Counted from the first letter of the stretch, positions 1 to 7,017 are shown. The stretch: 7,836 nucleotides of DNA from Clostridia bacterium (GCA_017504735.1 JAFVQP010000042.1:1-7836), one strand, 5' to 3'. The notes: generated by a model from the sequence alone, not told the origin. Translations and numbers: made by a program.

Positions 1-489
1 CGCAATAAGACTTGCCCCCGTTTCCTTCAACCGCTGTGGTAAAATCGACATATCCCTACCGTTTAAACGGTCTTTCACATTCCCCCAAACGAAAACTTCA
101 CCATCGCTTGACAACCCCACCGTAAAATCGGAAAAACCGTCCATATCCGCCATATGTTTCCTCAATCTGCGAGGCACACGGCGAAGGGAATAAACCGGGG
201 CAACGTTTTGTTGCAGTGGGTCGGTGTAATTGACGTCTAAACGCACAAACAACGGAGCAATAAAGACAAATAAAAACAAAAAAATTAAAAACCACAGGGA
301 AACAACCGCTACTTTTTTACGAAAGAAGTTCTCCTTTAAAAGGCGAGCAGGGCTTTCAATTTTTTCCATACCCGAAAGCCCATTTTTACCGTTAAAAGCA
401 CGTTTCAACCAAGAAAAAACCGTTTTCAACGCATACCTGCCCCCGTCAAATATCTTTTTAATGAAATTTTTATCCTGTTTCGATTTCAT
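1..489 (-). CDS. oppC: OppC-type peptide ABC transporter permease with RCC1-like insertion (C-terminal part outside window)
   Basis: Hand translation gives 163 codons open to the left edge. Residues 1-59 are a basic cytoplasmic leader ending in LLKENFFRKK, and residues 60-81 are a strongly hydrophobic helix (LWFLIFLFLFVFIAPLF). The following VNYTDPLQQNVAP is the signature of the OppC N-terminal domain, so the protein should be the second membrane subunit of the Opp/Dpp importer. Instead of going straight to helix 2, residues 119-163 read like an RCC1 blade: DFTVGLSSDGEVFVWGN, then a Pro-containing turn and a hydrophobic strand ending in SLIA at the window edge. This part would lie outside the membrane. 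The start at 489 lies 4 bases beyond the oppB stop; an ATG at 493 opens only a 7-codon frame and is rejected. A weak GGGGT upstream suggests translational coupling to oppB. The permease domain itself is not visible here. Confidence 0.85.
   Translation of the reverse strand, partial: MKSKQDKNFIKKIFDGGRYALKTVFSWLKRAFNGKNGLSGMEKIESPARLLKENFFRKKVAVVSLWFLIFLFLFVFIAPLFVRLDVNYTDPLQQNVAPVYSLRRVPRRLRKHMADMDGFSDFTVGLSSDGEVFVWGNVKDRLNGRDMSILPQRLKETGASLIA
425..446 (-). repeat. 22-bp exact repeat, copy 1 (contains GGGGGCAGGTATG)
   Basis: Identical over 22 bases to 2673-2694 on the same strand. The core GGGGGCAGGTATG is at 432-444. Here it lies in the N-terminal part of oppC, encoding GGRYAL. Confidence 0.8.
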
Positions 490-493
490 TCAT

Positions 494-1507
494 TTACCCC
501 AAACGAATACGTGGATCTACCAGCCCATAAGCAATATCCACCAGCAAATTCCCTACCAAGGCAAGCAGGATGTAAAACATCTGCATCGCCAAAACAATTT
601 CATTATCCCCTGCCTTTAAGGCATCAAAATACACCTTCCCTATCCCATTGATCCCGAAGATATTTTCCACCATAATTGACCCTGAAAATACCCCTAAAAG
701 CCACCCTATCACAAGCGCAACAATGGGGATTAAGGCATTTCGCCACGCATGGCTTTTTACCACCAATCGTTCACGCAAGCCCTTCGCCCGCGCCGTTCTT
801 ACGCAATCGAGGTGTAATGCCTCAATCATCGAAGCGCGGACGTAACGGGTCATACCGCCAAGCGAGCAAAAGGTCATAACGAGCAAAGGCAAGGCAAAAT
901 GATACAGCCGATCCACAAATGCACGAAAGCCCGTATAATCCTTCCCCACCGAGCTCATACCTGACACAGGAAAAACCCCAAGCTTTACCGCAAACAGCCA
1001 AATAAATAAAATCGCCGTAATAAACACGGGCATACTATACCCGATAATCGTCCCCACTTGTACCGCCAAATCACGCTTACTCCCCTTTTTCGCCGCGCAA
1101 AATATCCCCAGCGGCAGGGTAATAGAAAGCGCCGCAACCGTCGCAAATGAATTGAGAAAGAGGGTGTTAAGAAGCGGCTCCTTTACCACTTCAACAACCG
1201 CTTTCCCATACACAACCGACGTGCCAAGGTTACCTTGCAAAAAACCGTTATACTCTCCGCTGTAAAAGGGTACGAATCCCAACCAACGGAAATAGCGGGT
1301 CAAAAGATTGCCATCTAAGCCATAGCGTCTTTGCCAATACAAATACCGTTCCGCATAGATTAAATTTTTGTTTGCCGCAATCTCCTGCATTGCCATATCC
1401 GCCGCTTTATCCACAGGCAACATATTATATACTGCAAACACCAAAAAGGAAAGGAGCAGTAAAACTGCAAGGATATAAAAAATACGTTTTAAAATATATT
1501 TTCCCAT
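494..1507 (-). CDS. oppB: Oligopeptide ABC transporter permease OppB/DppB family
   Basis: This is a 337-residue inner-membrane subunit that forms the translocation channel of a peptide importer together with OppC. The N-terminus (MGKYILKRIFYILAVLLLLSF) is the typical first helix of the family, followed by an extended external loop containing GNLGTSVVYGKAV. Further helices lie at about 113-137, 150-178, 203-220, 258-282 and 304-328. The cytoplasmic EAA loop that docks on the ATPase is clear at about 229-262 (EAL..D.VRTARAKGLRER...H.WRNALIP). The C-terminus DPRIRLG is the usual family ending. Length is close to the usual 305-340. A GAGGGG site sits 5 bases before the ATG. The gene lies 42 bases after the binding-protein stop and 4 bases before oppC, so the three form one operon. 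The ATPase genes are not in this window. Confidence 0.95.
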   Translation of the reverse strand: MGKYILKRIFYILAVLLLLSFLVFAVYNMLPVDKAADMAMQEIAANKNLIYAERYLYWQRRYGLDGNLLTRYFRWLGFVPFYSGEYNGFLQGNLGTSVVYGKAVVEVVKEPLLNTLFLNSFATVAALSITLPLGIFCAAKKGSKRDLAVQVGTIIGYSMPVFITAILFIWLFAVKLGVFPVSGMSSVGKDYTGFRAFVDRLYHFALPLLVMTFCSLGGMTRYVRASMIEALHLDCVRTARAKGLRERLVVKSHAWRNALIPIVALVIGWLLGVFSGSIMVENIFGINGIGKVYFDALKAGDNEIVLAMQMFYILLALVGNLLVDIAYGLVDPRIRLG

Positions 1508-1526
1508 ACATTCCCCTCACTCATCT

Positions 1527-1539
1527 CATACCTGCCCCC
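1527..1539 (-). repeat. Motif GGGGGCAGGTATG, intergenic copy
   Basis: The 13-base core is exact and lies between the binding-protein stop and the oppB start, upstream of the oppB ribosome binding site, where no protein-coding constraint can explain it. Confidence 0.7.
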
Positions 1540-1549
1540 TTCCTTTTGT

Positions 1550-3691
1550 TTATTTCACGTAAAAATCAGCCTCATCTCGCAAATAATTCGTGCTGTAATT
1601 ATCAAACATTTCAGGATCAATCGTCCACGCAAAGGATTGGTCATAAACCGCTGAGGTAAACCCTGTTGCAAAGTTCACCGCACCATACCTTGCCTTGGTA
1701 AAACCATAGGACGGCATTTGCGCATACTCGCCATAAAGCGCACTGTTCATATCCCCCGAAGCATAGGTGATATACATACCGATTCTTCCCCCTGCATTCG
1801 CGTTGTTTTGCCAAGCGGTAATCAATTGGTCAGTGACAGGATTTGGTTGCGTACCCATCCAGTTGATAACAAGCGGCATATAATACTCATCGTTCACTTT
1901 TACCGTCTTATACTTTCCGTCCGTCGCCGCAAAAGCAAGGTTATTGTAGGTCAATTCGTACCCCGACAGCTTTTTGTAACGCACGCCTTGACCTTCCACG
2001 TATGCGCCGCCCTCGGCATTGTAAATCCAACCGCCGTTCACAAGCTCCGTTTTTGCCTTTTCCACGCTATAGGCGTAAGAATTCAACCGCAAGCGGTCCT
2101 TCGTCGCCAAGTACGCTGACGAACCGACGTAATAAGGCGCATGGACAACACTGCCGTAACCGCCCGTAAAGGTTTGTGCGAAATCATCACGGTCAATGGT
2201 ATGCATCACCGCACGGCGCACTTCGGCAAATTGCGTAGGGCCAAAATCACAACGAAAAGCAAGTTTTCCATATCCTGCGCGGTCGTAGTGATTTTCCTTA
2301 AAATTCACACCGTCCACCAACGCAAGCGCGGCGCGCGTTTCCTCTCCGCCCGTTACCCCTGCAAGCACGTCCACTCTACCTTTTTTCAACTGGTCAAGCT
2401 GTGTTTCGGAGATAATCCGCACGTAGGAAATCCGTTCGATACTCGCCTTTCCACGGTGATCCCCCTTGTATAAAGGATTGCGTTTTAAGGTGGCAACACG
2501 CGATGCCGTATCATAATTTTCCACGTAATAAGGTCCTGAATAAGGGAAGTCTTTTGCGTTTACGTTGGATACGTTTTTGACAATTTCCCCTGCCATCACA
2601 TAGGACAAAACGCCGTTTTTTTCCGTCTTTTCATAGAACCCTTTTTCCATATATGCACCCTGGCCGTCGTCCTTCAACGCATACCTGCCCCCGTATAATG
2701 CCATCGGCTGTGGGGTAAAAGCGCCATAACGCAGGGCGTAATAATAATCGGCATAATCCTTTTTTACCGTTACGGAAAAGGTGTAATCATCCAAAAGCCG
2801 CACCCCCGCAAAAGGAACGGGTTCTCCTTCCCCCGTATAAGCGTTAAATGCATCGTAGCCAACAAGGGTAAGCCCTGCGGCATCCCCGCCGCCAGCCTCT
2901 TTCATCACTTTGCTACTGCCCACCAAAACGCCAATTAAATAGTTCTCCGCGCGGATGGGCGAACCATCGGAAAATGTCAAATCTTTCGCGATTTCTACCG
3001 TAAAAGTTTTCGTCCCATCCTCGTTTTCCACTTCGGTATGAGAAGGCACAATTGCCTCACCTGCCCAACGATAGACCCCACCCATGTCTGTGTTCACGGT
3101 GGAATAACCACTCGTCAAGCCCTCTATTGCAAGGTCGGCGGCGCCTGGTGCAGACTTACCAAAACCTGCATTTCGGAACATCCCGGAAAGTTCGGTAATA
3201 CTACCCAAAATCACCGAGCTATCCCCCGTTACCTTTGCGCCGACAATGGCACTTTCCACGCCCCAATAAGGGTTTGTATTTAAGCGGTCTATCTTTGCAT
3301 TGTACACGTCGTAATACTGGTTAGAATACAACGGCACTTCGGGTGCAAGATAATTCCACCGTTGCATAAACAACCGCCACCATTCGTTATACACCGCTTC
3401 TGCGGTAGCAAACGCCCCCACAGGGCGGGTATTATACACCATCGCCATCGAAAGGAAATCTAAACCAAGCTCGTACTCTCTCCCATCGACCGTTGCATAA
3501 GCAAGCCCATCCTTTTCCGTCACCATATCCACGGTAACGTTTTTCCCGATCTCATCATATACCGAACGATAATCTGTCCGCGTTACAACGTCCTCAAAAC
3601 GTACCTCGTCCTTATTCTTTTTACAACCAACCATAGAGCAAGCCGCCAAAAGCGAAACTGCTGTAAACAATATCTTTCCCTTTCTTTCCAT
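1550..3691 (-). CDS. oppA: Lipoprotein substrate-binding protein of the Opp operon (family 5, enlarged)
   Basis: This extracellular lipid-anchored receptor should capture peptides and hand them to OppBC. From the ATG at 3691 it has 713 residues. MERKGKILFTAVSLLAACS.. is a lipoprotein signal peptide with lipobox MVGC, modified Cys23. Family-5 binding-protein signatures are visible: TFTVEIAKDLTFSDGSPI in the N-terminal lobe, a gapped SGPYYVENYD....ATLKRNPLYKGD, RISYVRIISETQLDQLKKGRVDVLAG, and a late MGTQPNPVTDQL stretch. About 150-200 residues longer than classical OppA; extra length appears at the N-terminal side (about 30-200) and near the C-terminus. The frame stays open to an ATG at 3757, but that start would add a charged 22-residue leader before the signal peptide and overlaps promoter elements, so I reject it. 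An ATG at 3709, preceded by AAAAGG, is a real alternative. The substrate is inferred from family only. Confidence 0.88.
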   Translation of the reverse strand: MERKGKILFTAVSLLAACSMVGCKKNKDEVRFEDVVTRTDYRSVYDEIGKNVTVDMVTEKDGLAYATVDGREYELGLDFLSMAMVYNTRPVGAFATAEAVYNEWWRLFMQRWNYLAPEVPLYSNQYYDVYNAKIDRLNTNPYWGVESAIVGAKVTGDSSVILGSITELSGMFRNAGFGKSAPGAADLAIEGLTSGYSTVNTDMGGVYRWAGEAIVPSHTEVENEDGTKTFTVEIAKDLTFSDGSPIRAENYLIGVLVGSSKVMKEAGGGDAAGLTLVGYDAFNAYTGEGEPVPFAGVRLLDDYTFSVTVKKDYADYYYALRYGAFTPQPMALYGGRYALKDDGQGAYMEKGFYEKTEKNGVLSYVMAGEIVKNVSNVNAKDFPYSGPYYVENYDTASRVATLKRNPLYKGDHRGKASIERISYVRIISETQLDQLKKGRVDVLAGVTGGEETRAALALVDGVNFKENHYDRAGYGKLAFRCDFGPTQFAEVRRAVMHTIDRDDFAQTFTGGYGSVVHAPYYVGSSAYLATKDRLRLNSYAYSVEKAKTELVNGGWIYNAEGGAYVEGQGVRYKKLSGYELTYNNLAFAATDGKYKTVKVNDEYYMPLVINWMGTQPNPVTDQLITAWQNNANAGGRIGMYITYASGDMNSALYGEYAQMPSYGFTKARYGAVNFATGFTSAVYDQSFAWTIDPEMFDNYSTNYLRDEADFYVK
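2673..2694 (-). repeat. 22-bp exact repeat, copy 2 (contains GGGGGCAGGTATG)
   Basis: Identical to 425-446, core at 2680-2692. It lies inside the binding-protein gene and encodes GGRYAL in the same codon phase as copy 1, although the two proteins are not homologous there. Confidence 0.8.
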
Positions 3692-3741
3692 GTCTTCAGT
3701 TTGCCCCATCCGCGCCTTTTTATCCGTTTTTTTAAAAAAAC

Positions 3742-3770
3742 TTGACACTCTCTTCATAATATGTTATAAT
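3742..3770 (+). promoter_or_regulatory. Sigma-A promoter of the serpin gene
   Basis: TTGACA at 3742-3747 and TATAAT at 3765-3770 both match the consensus in all six positions and are separated by exactly 17 bases. The stretch directly upstream (3726-3741) is a perfect palindrome of seven T then seven A flanked by G and C, which could act as an AT-rich upstream promoter element. Transcription should begin near 3777, giving a leader of about 24 bases that contains the serpin ribosome binding site AAAGGGAGG (3786-3794). This predicts strong constitutive transcription unless a repressor acts. Confidence 0.88.
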
Positions 3771-3783
3771 TTAGAAAAGTCTA
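3756..3783 (-). promoter_or_regulatory. Tentative promoter of the opp operon, overlapping the serpin promoter
   Basis: On the minus strand TAGACT (3778-3783, four of six to consensus) and TATTAT (3756-3761, five of six) are spaced by 16 bases. Start would fall near 3749, giving a leader of roughly 58 bases before the ATG at 3691. No better minus-strand candidate was seen between the two divergent genes. The match is weak in AT-rich DNA, so this is only a suggestion. Confidence 0.3.
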
Positions 3784-3785
3784 AA
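3770..3785. repeat. Inverted repeat at the serpin transcription start
   Basis: TTTAGA (3770-3775) and TCTAAA (3780-3785) are perfect 6-base arms around AAAG. The repeat begins at the last base of the -10 box and covers the predicted start site, and it also overlaps the -35 of the tentative opp promoter. The position suits an operator that would control both directions, but the arms are short and AT-rich, so chance is possible. Confidence 0.35.
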
Positions 3786-3800
3786 AAAGGGAGGTACTTT

Positions 3801-5063
3801 ATGAGAAAAATTCAAAAAACTATTCTTCCCCTTTCCTTGTGTGTGACGCTCGTTGGGGCATCGGGCTGTTTTGGATTCCGTGAAAAAACGGTATCCGCAA
3901 ACGAACTGTCTAAGGCTTATACCCGCGCCACAACCGAAGGGGCTTCCGTCACAGACGAATTTAAAAACGGCTTTATGGATTTTTCCTTGACTCTGTTCCG
4001 TAACACAATGACGAAGGACGAGAACAACGATTTACTTTCCCCCCTTTCCGCCGCCCTTTGCCTTGCGCTTGTCAATAACGGTGCGAACGGTGAAACGCGC
4101 GCGCAATTAGAAACCCTGCTTGGTATGGATACGGACGCGCTGAACCGCACATTGTACGCATATACCTCGAATTTGTACAGCGCGGAAGATTGCGAGCTGA
4201 GCCTTGCAAACTCAATTTGGATGAAGGAAAACGCTTTGCAGGTAAAGCCCGAATTTTTACAAACGAATGCCGATTGGTATAACGCGCAGGCGTACGCCGC
4301 ACCATTTGACCATACCACGGTTGAGGATATCAACAACTGGTGCTACAATAAGACAACGGGCAAAATCAAAAACATGATTCAAGAAATCCCCTCGCTGGCG
4401 GTAATGTATCTTCTCAATGCGGTGGATTTTGATGCAAAATGGCAAACCAAATACGAAAGCAAGGATGTGGAAAACGGGGTCTTCCACGGCTACGATGGTA
4501 AGGATAGCGACGTGAAAATGCTCCACTCGCAGGAATACCGTTATTTGATGGACGATAACTCGGTTGGGTTCACCAAAGATTACAAGGGGTTTGGGTACAG
4601 CTTTATGGCACTCTTACCCGATGAAGGTGTGGATATTTACGAATATATCGATAGCCTGAATGGTGAAAAATGGGCAAATCTTTGGGCAAGCACAAAAGAC
4701 GGTGTTTATGAATACCGTGAAGTCCACGCACGCATCCCCGAATTTTCGTATGAGATAGAACTTAACCTGAAAGACACCTTGCAAACGTTGGGTGTAACGG
4801 ATATGTTTGATATGAATAAAGCGGACTTTTCAGGGATTGATGAAAGCCAGCCCCTGTATTGCGACACGGTAAAGCAAAAAGCAATCATTGAGTTGGATAG
4901 AAACGGTACGAAGGCAGCAGCAATCACGATGGCAGGTATGAAATGTATGTCCGCCGCCCCTGCGGAACCGTTGTATATCACCTTGGATAGACCGTTTGTG
5001 TATGCGATTATTGACAACACGCATAAGCTCCCCATCTTCCTTGGTGCAGTTACGAACCTGTAA
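3801..5063 (+). CDS. Lipoprotein serpin (serine/cysteine protease inhibitor), predicted inhibitory, P1 Met
   Basis: From the ATG at 3801 (AAAGGGAGG 6 bases upstream) this is 420 residues. Residues 1-22 are a lipoprotein signal peptide ending in ASGC (Cys23), so it should be anchored outside the membrane. The serpin fold follows: NDLLSPLSAALCLALVNNGANGETRAQL near 75-103, then LANSIWMKE, INNWCYNKTTGKIKNMI and MYLLNAVDFDAKWQ, all serpin landmarks. The hinge and reactive loop are intact: ELDRNGTKAAAIT with Gly369 as P15, Thr at P14 and small residues at P12-P10, which in this family marks inhibitory members. Counting 15 residues from P15 gives Met383-Ser384 as P1-P1', the pair found in human alpha-1-antitrypsin. 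The end LYITLDRPFVYAI...LPIFLGAV is the serpin signature and final strands. Odd points: Lys at P13 and Arg at P17, usually Glu, and Cys at P2. It is transcribed alone and ends in a strong terminator. Confidence 0.95.
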   Translation: MRKIQKTILPLSLCVTLVGASGCFGFREKTVSANELSKAYTRATTEGASVTDEFKNGFMDFSLTLFRNTMTKDENNDLLSPLSAALCLALVNNGANGETRAQLETLLGMDTDALNRTLYAYTSNLYSAEDCELSLANSIWMKENALQVKPEFLQTNADWYNAQAYAAPFDHTTVEDINNWCYNKTTGKIKNMIQEIPSLAVMYLLNAVDFDAKWQTKYESKDVENGVFHGYDGKDSDVKMLHSQEYRYLMDDNSVGFTKDYKGFGYSFMALLPDEGVDIYEYIDSLNGEKWANLWASTKDGVYEYREVHARIPEFSYEIELNLKDTLQTLGVTDMFDMNKADFSGIDESQPLYCDTVKQKAIIELDRNGTKAAAITMAGMKCMSAAPAEPLYITLDRPFVYAIIDNTHKLPIFLGAVTNL

Positions 5064-5074
5064 AAAATGGCATG

Positions 5075-5106
5075 AAAAAAGAACGGCAAAATTGCCGTTC
5101 TTTTTT
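5075..5106. terminator. Bidirectional intrinsic terminator between serpin and tcdA
   Basis: GAACGGCAA and TTGCCGTTC form a perfect 9-bp stem around AA, extended by six A on the left and six T on the right, so either strand gives a GC hairpin followed by a U-tract. It lies 11 bases after the serpin stop, and the tcdA stop (5105-5107) falls within the T run. It therefore ends both converging transcripts. Confidence 0.92.
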
Positions 5107-5800
5107 ATTTTACCAAATCTTTAATCACTTCGCCGGCGATTATTAAACCCACCACCGAGGGTACAAATGCGATACTGCCAGGGACAGGCTTTCCGCTGTC
5201 CTCATCCACCACCGACGAGGGCAACGGTTCTTCTTTCGAATACACCACCTTGAGGTGTTCGATGCCACGTTTTTTTAGCTCTCTACGCATCACTCTTGCC
5301 AAGGGACAAACGCTCGTTTTCGTGATATCCGTCACCTCAAAAGCGGTAGCGTCCAGCTTATTACCGGCACCCATGGATGAGATGACGGGGGTTTTTGCCG
5401 CGTTTGCTTGTTCGACAAGTGCGATTTTACCGCTCACCGTATCAATGGCATCCACCACGTAATCGTACTGGGTAAAATCAAACTGCTCCGCCGTTTCAGG
5501 CAGGTAAAAAACGTTGTGCACACGCACGCAAATATCGGGATTGATGTCCTTGGCACGCTCCGCCGCGACCTCGGTTTTTAACCGTCCTACGGTAGAATGC
5601 AGGGCAATAATTTGACGGTTGATATTTGATACACTTACCACGTCCTTATCGATAAGGTCAAGCGCGCCCACGCCGCTACGCGCCAACGCCTCTACCACGT
5701 AACCGCCGACACCGCCGACACCAAACACCGCCACGCGCGATTTTTTCAGTTTTTCAAGCCCCTCTTGTCCAAGCAAGAGCGCTGTCCTTGAAAATTGCAT
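5105..5800 (-). CDS. tcdA: tRNA threonylcarbamoyladenosine dehydratase TcdA
   Basis: This E1-like (ThiF/MoeB superfamily) enzyme uses ATP to dehydrate and cyclise t6A at position 37 of ANN-decoding tRNAs to ct6A. From the ATG at 5800 it has 231 residues. The nucleotide-binding GVGGVG is at 27-32 after a beta strand (RVAVFG), followed by LIDKDVVSVSNINRQ (about 49-63), Lys75, and VVDAIDTVSGK (115-125). SSMGAGNKLD, KTSVCPLARVMRRELKKRGI and the C-terminal PGSIAFVPSVVGLIIAGEVIKDL are the TcdA-type (YgdL/CsdL) features that separate it from ThiF and MoeB. No paired CxxC zinc motifs are visible. The frame extends to an ATG at 5818, overlapping the upstream gene, but AAAGGGG lies about 6 bases before the 5800 ATG, so the later start is chosen. 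It follows the hydrolase gene after 2 bases, indicating coupled translation. Confidence 0.92.
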   Translation of the reverse strand: MQFSRTALLLGQEGLEKLKKSRVAVFGVGGVGGYVVEALARSGVGALDLIDKDVVSVSNINRQIIALHSTVGRLKTEVAAERAKDINPDICVRVHNVFYLPETAEQFDFTQYDYVVDAIDTVSGKIALVEQANAAKTPVISSMGAGNKLDATAFEVTDITKTSVCPLARVMRRELKKRGIEHLKVVYSKEEPLPSSVVDEDSGKPVPGSIAFVPSVVGLIIAGEVIKDLVK

Positions 5801-5802
5801 AT

Positions 5803-7017
5803 CTATTCCCCTTTCCACTCGTTCGGCATGGTTCTATTTGCCTTAAACCAATCGGTATCCTTAAATAAGGTGTTATTATTCGAACAATTTACAGTCACTT
5901 CGCCGTCTTTTTTCGTTACCACAATATTGCCGTTTAACGATTGATAGCCCTGCGAATTGCTTGCCACAACCGTCGTTACGTACACTTTGTCGGTGTATTT
6001 TGCCACACGATCAACAAAAGCCTGTGCAGGGAAAACGTTTTCGATGTTTGAGGTATATTCGGTACTGCCGCAACAACAGCAAACACACACGATTTCGGGC
6101 TGAATCGCCTGTAAAAGCGCATCACTCGTCGCCGTATAACTGCCGTGATGCCCGCCCTTAAACAGCGTACATTGTGGCAAATCATTGTACTGTACAAGAT
6201 ATTCCTCGCCCTTCTTCTCTAAATCCCCCGTAAAGAGAAAATTATCCTCACCGTGGGAAAGTAGCATGCAAACGGAATATTCGTTTTCACCGCCGCCGCC
6301 CGAGGTTTTATTTTCATAGAAGTAATTATACAAAATATTCATCGAAATCGTTTGAGCATCGTTGAGATAGTAGCTTTTTTGTCCGCCGTTTGCATTATTC
6401 CAGCAATCTAGCGCGCTGTACACCTGCGTACCTTGCGACTCGGCATATGCTACTGCATCCACGTATTCGGAATACAAGGTAGGGTTGCCCTTGTCCGTTG
6501 TCAAAGCATAGTCGGTGCGAGCGAACTGTATCAAGGTTTCCACCTCGTAATTGTACAAAATGCCATCCCGTACATTGCCCGATTTTTTACCGATAAAACC
6601 CGCTATGTGATCCTCGTGCGTGTGCGTTGCAATTACGTATTCCAATACGCCGTCCGTACAATATTTGTCTATGTAGTTCGAAATTGCCGCCGCGGAATTT
6701 TTACGCGAGCCTGCGTCAATCAACACCTCGGTATCCCCCACCTTTATCAAAGTGCAATCCCCCGTGTATTTGTTGCCAAGCTCTAAAAAGTGCACGCTCA
6801 TTTCATCGTTGACGATAACCTCAGCCGAGCTGTCGCTGTCCAAATCGTCACTAGAATTCAACGAGCTATCCCCATCCAAATCCGTGCTAGAAGAGGTCGA
6901 ATTTTCACTTAAACTCGTACCTGCCCCCATGCTTTCGCTTATTTCAGGTGGAAGCATGCATCCGCCAAATGCCATACTAACGCACAAGGCAATTGTCATA
7001 AGCAATTTCTTTTTCAT
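5803..7017 (-). CDS. Lipoprotein metallo-beta-lactamase-fold hydrolase, ComEC hydrolase-domain-like
   Basis: From the ATG at 7017 this is 404 residues; a TTG at 7020 is also in frame, but GGGAG is better spaced for the ATG. The start KKKLLMTIALCVSMAFGGC is a lipoprotein signal peptide (Cys20). Residues about 26-72 are a Ser/Asp-rich linker with a repeated DLDxDSS unit. The hydrolase domain follows: MSVHFLELGNKYTGDCTLIK....VLIDAGS, the zinc motif HTHEDH with His132, His134, Asp136 and His137, FTGDLE with Asp265, and GGHHGS with His290-His291. The order matches the hydrolase domain of ComEC/Rec2-type proteins, but there is no channel domain, so it is a free surface hydrolase and not a DNA uptake channel. 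The substrate is unknown; nuclease or phosphodiester activity is possible by family. Odd: a cysteine cluster CVCCCC at 311-316 after the HHGS motif. It is encoded just before tcdA in one transcript. Confidence 0.85.
   Translation of the reverse strand: MKKKLLMTIALCVSMAFGGCMLPPEISESMGAGTSLSENSTSSSTDLDGDSSLNSSDDLDSDSSAEVIVNDEMSVHFLELGNKYTGDCTLIKVGDTEVLIDAGSRKNSAAAISNYIDKYCTDGVLEYVIATHTHEDHIAGFIGKKSGNVRDGILYNYEVETLIQFARTDYALTTDKGNPTLYSEYVDAVAYAESQGTQVYSALDCWNNANGGQKSYYLNDAQTISMNILYNYFYENKTSGGGGENEYSVCMLLSHGEDNFLFTGDLEKKGEEYLVQYNDLPQCTLFKGGHHGSYTATSDALLQAIQPEIVCVCCCCGSTEYTSNIENVFPAQAFVDRVAKYTDKVYVTTVVASNSQGYQSLNGNIVVTKKDGEVTVNCSNNNTLFKDTDWFKANRTMPNEWKGE
6916..6928 (-). repeat. Motif GGGGGCAGGTACG, copy in hydrolase linker
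   Basis: Twelve of 13 bases match the core (T to C at position 12). It is read in a different frame (MGAGT) in the low-complexity linker of the hydrolase, so the conservation is at DNA level. Confidence 0.65.

Noticed and set aside
230..619. Plus-strand open frame of 129 codons
   Set aside because: It is antisense to oppC and oppB, has low-complexity basic composition and no ribosome binding site or recognisable domain.
3692..3757. Longer N-terminus for the binding protein starting at 3757
   Set aside because: It would put 22 charged residues before a normal lipoprotein signal peptide, has no ribosome binding site and overlaps the divergent promoter elements.
3690..3800. Longer N-terminus for the serpin starting at 3690
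   Set aside because: The frame crosses the consensus promoter and the ribosome binding site; the ATG at 3801 begins a clean lipoprotein signal peptide.
6433..6786. Plus-strand open frame of 117 codons
   Set aside because: It lies antisense to the zinc-motif region of the hydrolase and shows no start signal or domain.
425..6928. The four GGGGGCAGGTAYG copies as a CRISPR or tandem array
   Set aside because: Spacing is irregular and kilobases wide, and most copies are inside coding genes.
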